64,000 nt of DNA from Phytopseudomonas argentinensis (lineage in GTDB: Bacteria; Pseudomonadota; Gammaproteobacteria; Pseudomonadales; Pseudomonadaceae), in NCBI RefSeq assembly GCF_900113905.1, contig NZ_FORC01000002.1, positions 606,772 through 670,771 of the forward strand. The letters run 5' to 3'. Shown here piece after piece: positions 8,894-18,687 of this stretch (position 1 is its first letter; each line of letters starts with the position of its first letter). Both the position numbers and the translations under genes were made by a program. The notes beneath the pieces were generated by a model that was not told the DNA's origin, searched no databases, and worked only from the letters and a program-made list of their open reading frames with translations.

Positions 8894-11800
8894 ATGTTCA
8901 AAGCCAGTCACGTCTTGCACCAGGAGTTCCTCGACCGGATCTCCGCTGCCAAGGCCGCCGATTTCTTCCCCACCATCAGCGCCAACTACAACGTTGACGA
9001 AGCCGCCTATCTGCAAGAGCTGCTGCAGCTGGCCGACCCGGGCGCTGCCGGTATCGAGAGCATTCGCCAGCAGGCGCGCAGCCTGATTCAGGACGTGCGC
9101 GGCCGCGACAATGCCGTCGACACCCTCGATGCGTTGCTGCGCCAGTACAGCCTGGATACCCAGGAAGGCCTGATGCTGATGTGCCTGGCCGAAGCGCTGC
9201 TGCGGGTGCCGGATGCGGCCACCGCCGATGCGCTGATTCGCGACAAGCTCAGCGCCGCCGAGTGGGAACGGCACCTGGGCAAGAGCGACAACGTGCTGGT
9301 CAATTTCGCGGCCTGGGGCCTGGTGATGACCGGCAAGGTGGTCGACCCGCAAGCCGCGGACGGGCGCCCGAAGAAGGTGCTCGGCCGGCTGATCCAGCGC
9401 TCCGGCGAACCGGTGATTCGCGCGGCGATGAACCAGGCCATGAAACTGATGGGCAAGCAGTTCGTACTCGGCCGCACCATCAGCGAGGCGCTGAAGAACG
9501 GCCGCCCGGAGCGCGAGAAGGGCTACACCTATTCCTTCGACATGCTCGGCGAAGCTGCGCTGACCGCCGAAGACGCCGAGAAGTACATGGCCGACTACCG
9601 CAAGGCCATCGACACCGTCGGCGCCGAGCCGCAGGTCGGCCCAGGCCCTAAGCCATCGATCTCGATCAAGCTTTCCGCGCTGCACCCGCGTTATGAAGTC
9701 GCCCAGCGCGAACGCGTGCTGAGCGAGCTGTTCGCCAACGTGCGCGAACTGGCCATCCGTGCCCGCAAGCTCGATGTCGGTATCTCGGTGGACGCCGAAG
9801 AGGCCGACCGCCTGGAACTGTCCCTGGAGCTGTACGAGAAGCTGCTGCGTGATCCGGCCATCGCCGGGTGGGGCGAGTTCGGCCTGGTGATCCAGGCGTA
9901 TTCCAAGCGCTGCTTGCCGGTGCTGGTGTGGCTGACCCTGCTGGGCAAGGAACTCGGTGAAAAGATGCCGCTGCGCCTGGTCAAGGGCGCCTACTGGGAC
10001 AGCGAGATCAAGCAATGCCAGGTGTGGGGCCTCGACGGCTACCCGGTGTTCACCCGCAAGGAGGGCACCGATACGTCCTACCTGGCCTGCGCGCGCTACC
10101 TGCTCAGCGACTTCACCCGTGGGGTGATCTACCCGCAGTTCGCCAGCCACAACGCCCACACTGTCAGCTGCATCCTGGCCATGGCCGCCGAGCAGTCGTC
10201 GCCGCGCGACTTCGAGTTCCAGCGCCTGCACGGCATGGGCGATGCGCTGTACGACACGGTGCTGGAGAAGCACCGCAAGACCGTGCGCATCTACGCCCCG
10301 GTCGGCGCCCACAAGGACCTGCTGCCGTACCTGGTGCGCCGCCTGCTGGAAAACGGTGCCAACTCCTCGTTCGTGCACCAGCTGGTCGACCCGAGCGTGC
10401 CGGTCGAGTCGCTGATCGACCACCCGGTTACCCAGCTGCGCAAGTTCGCCAGCCTCGCCAATAACAAAATCCCGCTGCCGCCTGCGCTGTACGGGGCCAC
10501 CCGGAAAAACTCCCAGGGCATCAACATGAACATCCAGAAATCGCTGACCGAACTCGAAAACGCCTACCGTCCGCAACTGGATCGCCAGTGGCAGGCCGCG
10601 CCGGTGATCAACGGCCAGACCCTGAGCGGCACCGCCCAGGAGGTTCGCTGCCCCTTTGATCTGAACAAGCTGGTCGGCACCGCCCAGTTCGCCACCGCCG
10701 CCCAGGCCGCCCAGGCCCTGGATGGCCTGAGCGCCGCCTGGCCGAACTGGAACGCCACCACCATCGACGCGCGTGCCAGCGTGCTCGAGCGCCTCGCCGA
10801 CCTGCTGGAAAAACATCGCCCCGAGCTGATGGCGCTGTGCACCGTGGAAGCCGGCAAGTCGCTGCAGGACGGTATCGACGAAGTGCGCGAGGCAGTGGAT
10901 TTCTGCCGTTACTACGCCCAACAGGCGCGCCTGAAACTCGGTCGTGAAGAGCTCAAGGGCCCGACCGGCGAGCGTAACGAGCTGTTCCATGAAGGCCGCG
11001 GCATCTTCGTCTGCGTCAGCCCCTGGAACTTCCCGCTGGCCATCTACCTGGGCCAGATCAGTGCCGCGCTGGTGGCCGGCAACGTGGTGCTGGCCAAGCC
11101 GGCCGAGCAGACCAGCCTGATCGCCGCCCGCGCCCTGGAGCTGATGTTCGAAGCCGGCCTGCCGAAGGACGTGATCGCCTTCCTGCCAGGCGACGGCGCG
11201 ACCCTGGGCGGCGTGTTCTGCCGCGACCCGAGGGTGGCCGGCGTGTGCTTCACCGGCTCAACCGACACGGCACGGATCATCAACCGTCAACTGGCCGAGA
11301 AGGACGGCATGATCGCCACCCTGATCGCCGAGACCGGCGGCCAGAACGCGATGATCGTCGACTCCACCGCGCTGCCCGAACAGGTGGTCAAGGATGCCGT
11401 CGGTTCGGCCTTCACCAGCGCCGGCCAGCGTTGCTCGGCCCTGCGCGTGCTATACGTGCAGCGCGATATCGCCGACCGGGTGATCGACCTGCTCAAAGGC
11501 GCCATGGCCGAACTGAAGATCGGCCCGACCCACCTGCGCGAGAACGATATCGGCCCGGTCATCGATGCCGAGGCCCGAGACGGCCTGCTGGCCCATATCA
11601 ACCAGCTCAAGGGCGAAGGCAAGCTGATCGCCGAGGCCTCGGTGGCAGGTGATCTGAACGGCCATTTCGTCGCGCCGGTGGCCTTCGAGATCGGCGGTAT
11701 TCACGAACTGAAGAAAGAACAGTTCGGCCCGGTGCTGCATGTGGTGCGCTATGACGCCGCCGATCTGGAGAAGGTGGTCGCCGCCATCAACGCCACTGGC

Positions 11801-12070
11801 TACGGATTGACCCTTGGCATTCACAGCCGAAACGAGGAAACTGCCGCCCGCATCGAAGCCCTGGCGCGGGTCGGCAACCTGTACGTGAACCGCAACCAGA
11901 TCGGTGCGGTGGTCGGCGTACAGCCGTTCGGGGGCTGCGGCCTGTCCGGCACCGGCCCGAAAGCCGGTGGCCCGAGCTACCTGTTGCGCTTCGTCAACGA
12001 GCGCACCACCTCGGTGAACACCACGGCGGTGGGCGGCAACGCCTCACTGCTGTCGCTGGGCGACGAGTAA
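8894..12070 (+). CDS. putA: Bifunctional proline dehydrogenase / P5C dehydrogenase
   Basis: A peripheral membrane flavoenzyme that oxidises proline to glutamate in two steps. From the ATG at 8894 the product is 1058 aa: an N-terminal arm, the proline dehydrogenase barrel (about residues 90-470, with SIKLSALHPRY and the RLVKGAYWD segment), and an aldehyde dehydrogenase domain (about 560-1030) with AETGGQN and the catalytic Cys847 in SAGQRCSALR. It lacks the N-terminal ribbon-helix-helix DNA-binding domain of trifunctional PutA, so it should not repress itself. The ATG at 8894 lies 9 nt from AAGAGG; an ATG at 8885 is too close to that box. putP follows. Confidence 0.96.
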   Translation: MFKASHVLHQEFLDRISAAKAADFFPTISANYNVDEAAYLQELLQLADPGAAGIESIRQQARSLIQDVRGRDNAVDTLDALLRQYSLDTQEGLMLMCLAEALLRVPDAATADALIRDKLSAAEWERHLGKSDNVLVNFAAWGLVMTGKVVDPQAADGRPKKVLGRLIQRSGEPVIRAAMNQAMKLMGKQFVLGRTISEALKNGRPEREKGYTYSFDMLGEAALTAEDAEKYMADYRKAIDTVGAEPQVGPGPKPSISIKLSALHPRYEVAQRERVLSELFANVRELAIRARKLDVGISVDAEEADRLELSLELYEKLLRDPAIAGWGEFGLVIQAYSKRCLPVLVWLTLLGKELGEKMPLRLVKGAYWDSEIKQCQVWGLDGYPVFTRKEGTDTSYLACARYLLSDFTRGVIYPQFASHNAHTVSCILAMAAEQSSPRDFEFQRLHGMGDALYDTVLEKHRKTVRIYAPVGAHKDLLPYLVRRLLENGANSSFVHQLVDPSVPVESLIDHPVTQLRKFASLANNKIPLPPALYGATRKNSQGINMNIQKSLTELENAYRPQLDRQWQAAPVINGQTLSGTAQEVRCPFDLNKLVGTAQFATAAQAAQALDGLSAAWPNWNATTIDARASVLERLADLLEKHRPELMALCTVEAGKSLQDGIDEVREAVDFCRYYAQQARLKLGREELKGPTGERNELFHEGRGIFVCVSPWNFPLAIYLGQISAALVAGNVVLAKPAEQTSLIAARALELMFEAGLPKDVIAFLPGDGATLGGVFCRDPRVAGVCFTGSTDTARIINRQLAEKDGMIATLIAETGGQNAMIVDSTALPEQVVKDAVGSAFTSAGQRCSALRVLYVQRDIADRVIDLLKGAMAELKIGPTHLRENDIGPVIDAEARDGLLAHINQLKGEGKLIAEASVAGDLNGHFVAPVAFEIGGIHELKKEQFGPVLHVVRYDAADLEKVVAAINATGYGLTLGIHSRNEETAARIEALARVGNLYVNRNQIGAVVGVQPFGGCGLSGTGPKAGGPSYLLRFVNERTTSVNTTAVGGNASLLSLGDE

Positions 12071-12075
12071 CAGAC

Positions 12076-12110
12076 AACGGGTGGGAATCGATGAGATTTC
12101 TGCCCGTTTT
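12076..12110 (+). terminator. Possible terminator between putA and putP
   Basis: AACGGG (12076-12081) pairs with CCCGTT (12103-12108), with weaker internal pairing and a short T run. It could be a weak or partial terminator. Confidence 0.45.
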
Positions 12111-12252
12111 GCTATTGGGGGCTGATGTCCCGAATCGGTAACGCCACCATAGAGCGGCGTACCTGGAGCACGACCGAGATTGATGGTCGTGATGTGCCAA
12201 CTGGATCGGAAATCCCGGTTCGAATAAAAACAAACGAGAGGGGCTTTCCCCA

Positions 12253-13743
12253 ATGACTGCAAGTACTCCCATGCTGGTCACCTTCGTGGTCTATATCCTG
12301 GCCATGGTGCTGATCGGCTTCATTGCCTACCGTGCGACCAAGAACTTCTCCGACTACATCCTCGGCGGCCGCAGCCTCGGTAGCTTCGTCACCGCGCTTT
12401 CCGCCGGTGCCTCCGACATGAGCGGCTGGCTGCTGATGGGCTTGCCGGGCGCGATCTTCATCGCCGGTATCTCGGAGAGCTGGATCGCCATCGGCCTGAT
12501 CCTCGGCGCCTGGATGAACTGGCTGTTTGTCGCCGGTCGCCTGCGGGTGCACACCGAGCACAACAACAACGCGTTGACCCTGCCTGACTTCTTCACCCAC
12601 CGCTTCGAAGACAACAGCAAGCTGCTGCGCATCTTCTCGGCGCTGGTGATTCTGGTGTTCTTCACCATCTACTGCGCCTCTGGCGTGGTGGCCGGTGCGC
12701 GCCTGTTCGAATCCACCTTCGGCCTGAGCTACGACGTGGCCCTGTGGGTCGGCGCGGCGGCGACCATCGCCTACGTCTTCGTCGGCGGCTTCCTCGCGGT
12801 GAGCTGGACCGACACCGTGCAGGCCACCATGATGATCTTCGCGCTGCTGATCACCCCGGTGTTCGTGATTCTCTCCCTGGGCGATTTCGATGCGGCGATG
12901 ACCACCATCGAGCAGGCCAACCCGGCCAACTTCGACATGTTCCGTGGCCTGTCCTTCGTCGCCATCGTGTCGTTGCTGGCCTGGGGCCTGGGCTACTTCG
13001 GCCAGCCGCACATCCTGGTGCGCTTCATGGCGGCCGATTCGGTCAAGTCGATTCCGGCCGCACGCCGTATCGGCATGATCTGGATGGTTCTGTGCCTGGG
13101 CGGCGCCGTGGCGGTCGGTTTCTTCGGCATCGCCTACTTCGCCAACAACCCGGCCCTGGCCGGCCCGGTCAGCGATAACAGCGAACGCGTGTTCATCGAA
13201 CTGACCAAGATCCTCTTCAACCCCTGGGTTGCCGGTATCGTGCTGTCGGCCATTCTGGCCGCGGTGATGAGCACCCTGAGCTGCCAGTTGCTGGTGTGCT
13301 CCAGCGCCCTGACCGAAGACTTCTACAAGGCCTTCCTGCGCAAGGGCGCGAGCGAGAAGGAACTGGTGTGGGTCGGCCGTCTGATGGTGCTGCTGATCGC
13401 CATCGTCGCCATCGCCATCGCCTCCAACCCGGACAGCAAGGTACTGGGCCTGGTGTCCTACGCCTGGGCGGGCTTCGGCGCGGCCTTCGGCCCGGTGGTG
13501 ATCCTGTCGCTGGTCTGGAAGGGCATGACCCGCAACGGCGCCCTGGCCGGCATGGTGGTCGGTGCGGCCACCGTGGTGCTGTGGAAGAACTTTATCGGTC
13601 TGGGTCTGTACGAGATCATTCCGGGCTTCATCCTCGCTACCCTGGCCATCGTGGTGTTCAGCAAGATAGGTAGCCCGGCCTCGCCGGCGATGGTCAAGCG
13701 CTTCGACGAAGCCGAGAAGGAGTACCAGGACGCGCATCTCTGA
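12253..13743 (+). CDS. putP: Sodium/proline symporter
   Basis: Inner-membrane sodium-coupled proline importer of the SSS family, 496 aa with about 13 membrane helices. It contains the conserved ILGGRSLGSFVTALSAGASDMSGWL region, where the Na+ and proline ligands lie, and GFGAAFGPVVILSL late in the protein. GAGAGGGG precedes the ATG. It lies 182 bases downstream of putA on the same strand, so import and oxidation of proline are encoded together. The C-terminal tail is charged and cytoplasmic. Confidence 0.96.
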   Translation: MTASTPMLVTFVVYILAMVLIGFIAYRATKNFSDYILGGRSLGSFVTALSAGASDMSGWLLMGLPGAIFIAGISESWIAIGLILGAWMNWLFVAGRLRVHTEHNNNALTLPDFFTHRFEDNSKLLRIFSALVILVFFTIYCASGVVAGARLFESTFGLSYDVALWVGAAATIAYVFVGGFLAVSWTDTVQATMMIFALLITPVFVILSLGDFDAAMTTIEQANPANFDMFRGLSFVAIVSLLAWGLGYFGQPHILVRFMAADSVKSIPAARRIGMIWMVLCLGGAVAVGFFGIAYFANNPALAGPVSDNSERVFIELTKILFNPWVAGIVLSAILAAVMSTLSCQLLVCSSALTEDFYKAFLRKGASEKELVWVGRLMVLLIAIVAIAIASNPDSKVLGLVSYAWAGFGAAFGPVVILSLVWKGMTRNGALAGMVVGAATVVLWKNFIGLGLYEIIPGFILATLAIVVFSKIGSPASPAMVKRFDEAEKEYQDAHL

Positions 13744-13768
13744 TCGCACCTGCGTAGTGTGTTGAGCG

Positions 13769-13795
13769 AAGGCCCGGACAGTGTCCGGGCCTTTT
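13769..13795 (+). terminator. Rho-independent terminator after putP
   Basis: AAGGCCCGGACA is followed almost directly by its reverse complement and a TTTT run. Confidence 0.88.
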
Positions 13796-13843
13796 CATTG
13801 GCGCCTGCTGGTAAGCTTGTCGCCCAGCCATCAGGAACCCGCC

Positions 13844-14056
13844 ATGACCCCCTCCAAAGACCCGCTGCACGGCATTACCCTCCAGGCCATCCTGACCGAG
13901 CTGGTCGAGCAGCTGGGCTGGGACGGCCTGGCCCAGCGTATCGATATCCGCTGCTTCAAGAGCGACCCGAGCATCAAGTCCAGCCTGACCTTCCTGCGCA
14001 AGACGCCCTGGGCGCGGGAGAAGGTCGAGGCGTTGTATCTGAGGCAGAAGCGCTAG
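13844..14056 (+). CDS. VF530-family small DNA-binding protein (DUF2132)
   Basis: A 70-aa protein almost entirely made of the VF530/DUF2132 fold: [18 protein letters not shown], then [22 protein letters not shown] and [13 protein letters not shown]. The family fold resembles SAP-type double-stranded DNA-binding modules, but its cellular role is not established. The start at 13844 follows AGGAA; a longer in-frame ORF to 13781 would run through the putP terminator. It stands alone. Confidence 0.88.
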   Translation: MTPSKDPLHGITLQAILTELVEQLGWDGLAQRIDIRCFKSDPSIKSSLTFLRKTPWAREKVEALYLRQKR

Positions 14057-14584
14057 CGATTATTGGTGGTAGTTAGAGAGATGCGCATAAGGCAGAAGCG
14101 GGCGTGCGCGTAACTCGTAGGAGGGGCCCGGCGGCGATCCGCTTTAGCCGCGAGCTCTTTACGTTCCATACGTGATGCGTGAGCTGTGGTTTGCCAGCGT
14201 TGTTGCGTTGTTCATACGTTCGGTTCCGCTCTATCGAGCGGGTTTCTTTTGGCATCGCCCGGATGGCCGGCCCCGCCAAAAGAAACCAAAAGGTCTAGCC
14301 CCGACATCCGGCCCCGGCTTCGCCGGGGTTCCCTCGCTACATCGTTGCTCCGAGGGCCCGACCTAGGCGGCCCCCCACGAAGGGCCATCCTTGGCCCATC
14401 GCGGCTCTCGCGACATCCATGTCGCTCAAGGCTGCCCGCTCGGCCCTCTCCGCAACGATTCCGCTTGGCCTCCTGAAGGGGCGATTGCTGTCGCCTGCTA
14501 ATTTTTCGGCATGAGGAGCACCGAAAGCCAAAGCGGTCGACCGGCTGCTCGTGCCATAGTGGCCAGCCTATATCGAAGCCGCCT
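14057..14584. repeat. Gene-free, repeat-rich interval
   Basis: No supported gene. The interval holds a REP-like unit at 14117-14158 (GGAGGGGCCCGGCGGCGATC and on), related to one at 23140-23180. A perfect 13-bp inverted repeat has arms at 14241-14253 (GGTTTCTTTTGGC) and 14275-14287. A CCCCGGC-TTC-GCCGGGG hairpin lies at 14312-14328. From memory, closely similar text recurs between Pseudomonas genes and is often miscalled as small ORFs. Open frames on both strands here have no recognisable domain. Confidence 0.6.
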
Positions 14585-17500
14585 CTAGCGCACCAATTGC
14601 GCCGTCTGCTGCTGCGGTGGCGGCGCACATTGTGTGCGTGCGCCGGTTTGCAGGTAGGGCGCCAGGATCGGCTGCATGCCCTTGAGCACCTGCACCGGCA
14701 GCGCCGAGGTGAAACGGAAGTTCTCCGCCGCGCGGCCGGGTACGAAGGCGGTGAGGGTGCCGAAATGATCCGGGCCGAGGAAGAACACGAAGGTAGCGGT
14801 GCGGTTCTGTACCCGCGAGCTGATCACCTGGCCGCCGCGGCCCACGCTGGTCATGCGGTTGTCGCCGGTGCCGGTCTTGCCGCCGAGGACCAGCGGGCTG
14901 CCATCGGCCAGGGTGAAGGCGCCCTGCAAGCGCCGCGCGGTACCGCCATCCACTACCTGTGACAAGGCTTCGCGCAGCGCTGCGGCGACCTCCGGGGCCA
15001 TCACCCGCTTGCCGGCCTCGAGCACATGCCCCAGGCGTGTATCGTAAGGCGTGTCCTCGGCGAAGTGCAGGCTGTCGATGCGCACCGTGGGCAGGCGGAT
15101 GCCGTCGTTCTGGATGATGCCGATCAGCTCGGCCAGGGCCGCAGGGCGATCCCCTGAGCTGCCCAGGGCGGTGGCCAGAGAAGGTACCAGGTACTCGAAG
15201 GGGTAGCCCAGGTTCTGCCAGCGCTGGTGAATATCCAGAAAGGCCTCGACCTCCAGCATGATGCGAATGCGGCTGTCGCGGGCGCTCTTGTGGCGGCTCT
15301 TGAACAGCCAGCCGTAGACCTCCTGGCGCTGCTCGGCGCTGGCGGTGACCGCGTCGTTGAAGGAGGCCTGCGGGTGGTCGATCAGGTATTTCAGCAGCCA
15401 CAGCTCAAGCGGGTGCACGCGGGCGATATAGCCCTGGTCCGGCAGGCTGAAGGCGCCCGGGCCATAGCGTCGGTAGAGCTCGTCGATACGCTTGTCGTTG
15501 ATCCGTACACCGGGCAGGTGCGCGCGGATGAAATTGGCGAAGGTCGCCTGATCCACCCCGGGCATCAGGTAGCGGTGCACCGCCGCCAGGCGCGTGTCGG
15601 TCAGGCGCAGGCCACCGATAAAGGTGTACAGACGCTCCTGGGCAGACTGGCCCTGGTACTTGCGCCAGAAGCGCAGCATGAAGGTGGTGCCCTCGCGGTC
15701 GGCGAAGCGGCTCAGGTACTCCTGGCGTCGCGGGTCCTTGTCGTCCTTGAGCAGGGCAGCGCTGTTGCCCGGCGCCTGGTAGGTGCTGTAGCGCACCAAG
15801 TCGCGCATCAGGCGCACGAAGGGCAGGTTGATCGATTCGCGTAGTGACTCGCGCAGGGTCGGGCGCCGGCCATTGTCCTCATTGCGGAAGTTGCCGAAGG
15901 TATGCAGGCCACCGCCGGTGAAGAAGCGTTCCGCCGGGCTGGCCGAGTAGCGACGCTCCAGTGCAGCACCGAGCATGGGGGTGAGGTTGGCACCCGGGTT
16001 GCTCAGCAGGTAGTCGATGGCCCAACGGCTGAGCAGGTCCTGGTCGGCCACCTCCTGGCTGCGCAGCTGCGTCGGGCTCATGCCGGCGAGCCGGCCATGC
16101 AGTTCGGCGATCACTTCCAGGTAGGTGGCCATCACCCGCAGCTTGGCGGTGGAGCCCAGTTCCAGCTTGCTGCTCTCGTTGATGTCGAAGGGCTGGTGGG
16201 TGTTGTCGGTCTGCACGCGCACCTGGTTGCCATTGGCCGTACGTTCGAACAGGGTGAAGCTGTAGCGCACGTCACCGGTCTTGCTGGGCGACAGCAAGCG
16301 GTCGCCGAACAGGCCGACGCCTTCGGCGAAGGCCGGGTCGGCGAGTTGTTCGAGGTACAGGCTGACCTGTTGCTGCAGGTCCGAATTCAGGCTCGAGCGC
16401 GCTTCCAGGTCGAGCCTGTCGAGTTCGTAGTAGGACAGGTTGAGCAGCCCGGCCAGTCGTGCCCGCGCCATGCTGATGCCCTTGTCGCTGTCGATACGCT
16501 GCAGGTTGGGGTCGGTCTGCCAGTCGCGATAGGTCACCTGCTGGGCCAGGGCCACATCACGCAGCCGGCTGTCCAGCACGCCACCATCGGCCAGCAGGCG
16601 CAGGTGGCTGTCCACCAGCGCGGCCAGTTCCGCCCGGCCCTGGGCCAGGTAATACGACGGCCTGCGCTGGGCGATCATCAGCGACAGCACCTGGCGCAGA
16701 GCCAGGCCGCGTTCGGCCAGGTTGGCATCGTCGGCCTGCTCGGTGCTGAGCAGGCGGTTGGTGGTGACGAAATCCACGCCGAACCAGATGCGCAGGCCGT
16801 CGGCCAGGCCGTGCACCTCGCCATGGCCAGGGGCGGCCGAAAGCGGCACGCTGTTGAGGTAGTCGCGCACGATGTTCTGGCGGGCGTCGAGGGTCTGCGG
16901 CCCGCCCTGATAGGCACGCACGCTGGCGGAGATCATCTGCCGCAGTTTTTCGACCGGCGCATGGGTGATGCCGTCCGGCGAGTGACGGTATTTCTCCAGC
17001 TGAGTGGCCAGGGTGCTGCCGCCGGCGGACTGATCCTGCATGCCGACGTACTTGCCCACCTGGGAAAGCGCCGCCTTGACGAAACGCGGCCAGTCCACCG
17101 CCGGGTTGGCTTCGGCCGGCTCGGCGGCAAGCAGCTGGCGATCCTCGATGAACAGCAGGCTGCCGACCACCAGCGGCGGAATCGCGGCGAAGTCGCTGTA
17201 GCGCTGACGTGGGTTGCGCACGGTGTAGAAGGGCGTGCCGCGGCAATCCTCGATGTTCACGCCGGTCTGCGCCTTCTCGGCATAGGGCGGGAAAAAGCCG
17301 CGCTCGGCGTAGTCGCTCAGCGCTGCGGAGAAACGGGCCTGCTGCAGCACCTCGAAGCCGCGGCCCTGCAGGCGCTCGATAAAGCTCGGCAGACGACTGT
17401 AGCCCTGGCGTTGATCGAAGGGGCCATTACCGGGATAGACGATGGCATCGCTGGGGCCGTCCTTGACCTCATAGGTGAGCGTGGCGGCATAGCGGCTCAG

Positions 17501-17725
17501 CTCGGCCGATTGGAAATGGGCGGTGCGCAGTTCGAACACCGCAAACCCGGTGACGCCAATGAGCCCGAGCAGCAGCATCGAGCCCACCACCCAGCGCACG
17601 CGATGCCTGCCGGGCCGAGATTTGCGCGGCACCGCGGTCGCGACTTTATGTTCGCGGGCAGGCGGTGCGGGGTCGGATCGCCATAGTGCGCCCATCTTCA
17701 ACTGGCCCTGGCTTGTCCTTTCCAT
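14585..17725 (-). CDS. Large class A PBP-like protein with transglycosylase and transpeptidase domains
   Basis: A 1046-aa inner-membrane protein with one membrane anchor (about residues 45-67). A GT51 transglycosylase domain follows, with Glu194-Asp195 (IEDRQLL) and GGSTLATQ at 235-242. A long linker leads to a penicillin-binding transpeptidase domain with Ser525-x-x-Lys528 (STAK), Ser631-Ile-Asn633 (SIN) and a late KTG motif (GGKTGTGDN). All three transpeptidase motifs are intact, so peptidoglycan polymerase and cross-linking activity is plausible. It is longer than typical PBP1a/1b and has non-standard versions of the GT51 motifs. It follows the putAP region on the opposite strand, as I recall for a similar gene in P. 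aeruginosa. Confidence 0.85.
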   Translation of the reverse strand: MERTSQGQLKMGALWRSDPAPPAREHKVATAVPRKSRPGRHRVRWVVGSMLLLGLIGVTGFAVFELRTAHFQSAELSRYAATLTYEVKDGPSDAIVYPGNGPFDQRQGYSRLPSFIERLQGRGFEVLQQARFSAALSDYAERGFFPPYAEKAQTGVNIEDCRGTPFYTVRNPRQRYSDFAAIPPLVVGSLLFIEDRQLLAAEPAEANPAVDWPRFVKAALSQVGKYVGMQDQSAGGSTLATQLEKYRHSPDGITHAPVEKLRQMISASVRAYQGGPQTLDARQNIVRDYLNSVPLSAAPGHGEVHGLADGLRIWFGVDFVTTNRLLSTEQADDANLAERGLALRQVLSLMIAQRRPSYYLAQGRAELAALVDSHLRLLADGGVLDSRLRDVALAQQVTYRDWQTDPNLQRIDSDKGISMARARLAGLLNLSYYELDRLDLEARSSLNSDLQQQVSLYLEQLADPAFAEGVGLFGDRLLSPSKTGDVRYSFTLFERTANGNQVRVQTDNTHQPFDINESSKLELGSTAKLRVMATYLEVIAELHGRLAGMSPTQLRSQEVADQDLLSRWAIDYLLSNPGANLTPMLGAALERRYSASPAERFFTGGGLHTFGNFRNEDNGRRPTLRESLRESINLPFVRLMRDLVRYSTYQAPGNSAALLKDDKDPRRQEYLSRFADREGTTFMLRFWRKYQGQSAQERLYTFIGGLRLTDTRLAAVHRYLMPGVDQATFANFIRAHLPGVRINDKRIDELYRRYGPGAFSLPDQGYIARVHPLELWLLKYLIDHPQASFNDAVTASAEQRQEVYGWLFKSRHKSARDSRIRIMLEVEAFLDIHQRWQNLGYPFEYLVPSLATALGSSGDRPAALAELIGIIQNDGIRLPTVRIDSLHFAEDTPYDTRLGHVLEAGKRVMAPEVAAALREALSQVVDGGTARRLQGAFTLADGSPLVLGGKTGTGDNRMTSVGRGGQVISSRVQNRTATFVFFLGPDHFGTLTAFVPGRAAENFRFTSALPVQVLKGMQPILAPYLQTGARTQCAPPPQQQTAQLVR

Positions 17726-17860
17726 GCAGCGTAGTCGCTGCGTGGCGCACTGTCCGACCGATCGGTCAAAAAAAGCCAGTCTTTACATATGCCTAGGTTT
17801 GGATCATTGGCTTGAACCTGAGCTATAGGCGCGGGTCAGGATGCAGTCACTGGAGGAAGC

Positions 17861-18685
17861 ATGATGCGCACACTCGAATTGGCCGGCGTTCAGGTGCCGG
17901 TGATAGGCCAGGGCACCTGGCGCATGGGGGAAAACCGCGATCGGCGCAAAGGGGAAGTCGCTGCGCTGCGTGAAGGTATCGAGCGCGGCTTGCGGCTGAT
18001 CGATACCGCCGAGATGTACGGCGAAGGCGGCGCCGAAGTGGTCGTTGGCGAGGCGATCAGCGGCAAGCGTGATCAGGTGTTTCTGGTCAGCAAGGTCTAC
18101 CCGCACAACGCCAGCCGCAGTGGCGCGGTGGCGGCTTGTGAGCGCAGCTTGCAACGCCTCGGCACCGAATACCTCGACCTCTATCTGCTGCACTGGCGCG
18201 GCCAGCACCCGCTGGACGAAACGGTCGAAGCCTTCGAGCGCCTGCGTGAGCAGGGCAAGATCGGCCGCTGGGGCGTGTCCAATTTCGATCTGGACGATCT
18301 GCAAGAACTCGGCGAGCCGGCCTGTGCGACCAATCAGGTGCTCTACAACCCCGAGGAGCGTGGTGTGGAGTTCGACCTGTTGCCCTGGCAGCAGTGCCAG
18401 AACATGCCGTTGATGGCCTACTGCCCACTGGGGCAGGGCGGTGCGCTGCTAGCCGATGCGGCACTGCGACAGGTGGCCCAGCAGCATGGCGTGAGCACCG
18501 CCCAGGTCGCCCTGGCCTGGGCGCTACGCCAGCCCAACGTGCTGGTGATTCCCAAGGCCAGTGACCCGCGGCACCTGGCCGAGAACGCCGCGGCCGCCGA
18601 GCTGCAGCTCAGCGCTGACGACCTGCAGGCGATCGACAGCGCCTACCCGGCGCCGACGCGCAAGCAGCGGTTGCAGATGGTATAG
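17861..18685 (+). CDS. Aldo/keto reductase
   Basis: A 274-aa NADPH-dependent oxidoreductase of the AKR superfamily with an (alpha/beta)8 barrel. The catalytic tetrad is complete: Asp48, Tyr53 (DTAEMYGEG), Lys78 (VSKVYP) and His111 (LHWRG). The C-terminal IPKAS and nearby residues form the cofactor phosphate pocket. GGAGGAAGC precedes the double ATG. The substrate is not predictable. It diverges from the PBP-like gene and is followed by a GC-rich hairpin and repeats. Confidence 0.92.
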   Translation: MMRTLELAGVQVPVIGQGTWRMGENRDRRKGEVAALREGIERGLRLIDTAEMYGEGGAEVVVGEAISGKRDQVFLVSKVYPHNASRSGAVAACERSLQRLGTEYLDLYLLHWRGQHPLDETVEAFERLREQGKIGRWGVSNFDLDDLQELGEPACATNQVLYNPEERGVEFDLLPWQQCQNMPLMAYCPLGQGGALLADAALRQVAQQHGVSTAQVALAWALRQPNVLVIPKASDPRHLAENAAAAELQLSADDLQAIDSAYPAPTRKQRLQMV

Positions 18686-18687
18686 AA

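Noticed and set aside
8783-10990. 735-aa reverse frame opposite putA
   Set aside because: Typical GC-rich antisense shadow, rich in His, Gln, Gly and Arg; putA is certain on the plus strand.
12112-13749. 545-aa reverse frame opposite putP
   Set aside because: Composition is that of an antisense shadow, without membrane or known domains; putP is clear.
14212-14628. 138-aa reverse frame in the repeat-rich gap
   Set aside because: It spans inverted repeats and hairpins, has no ribosome binding site or domain, and resembles frames often miscalled in such Pseudomonas gaps.
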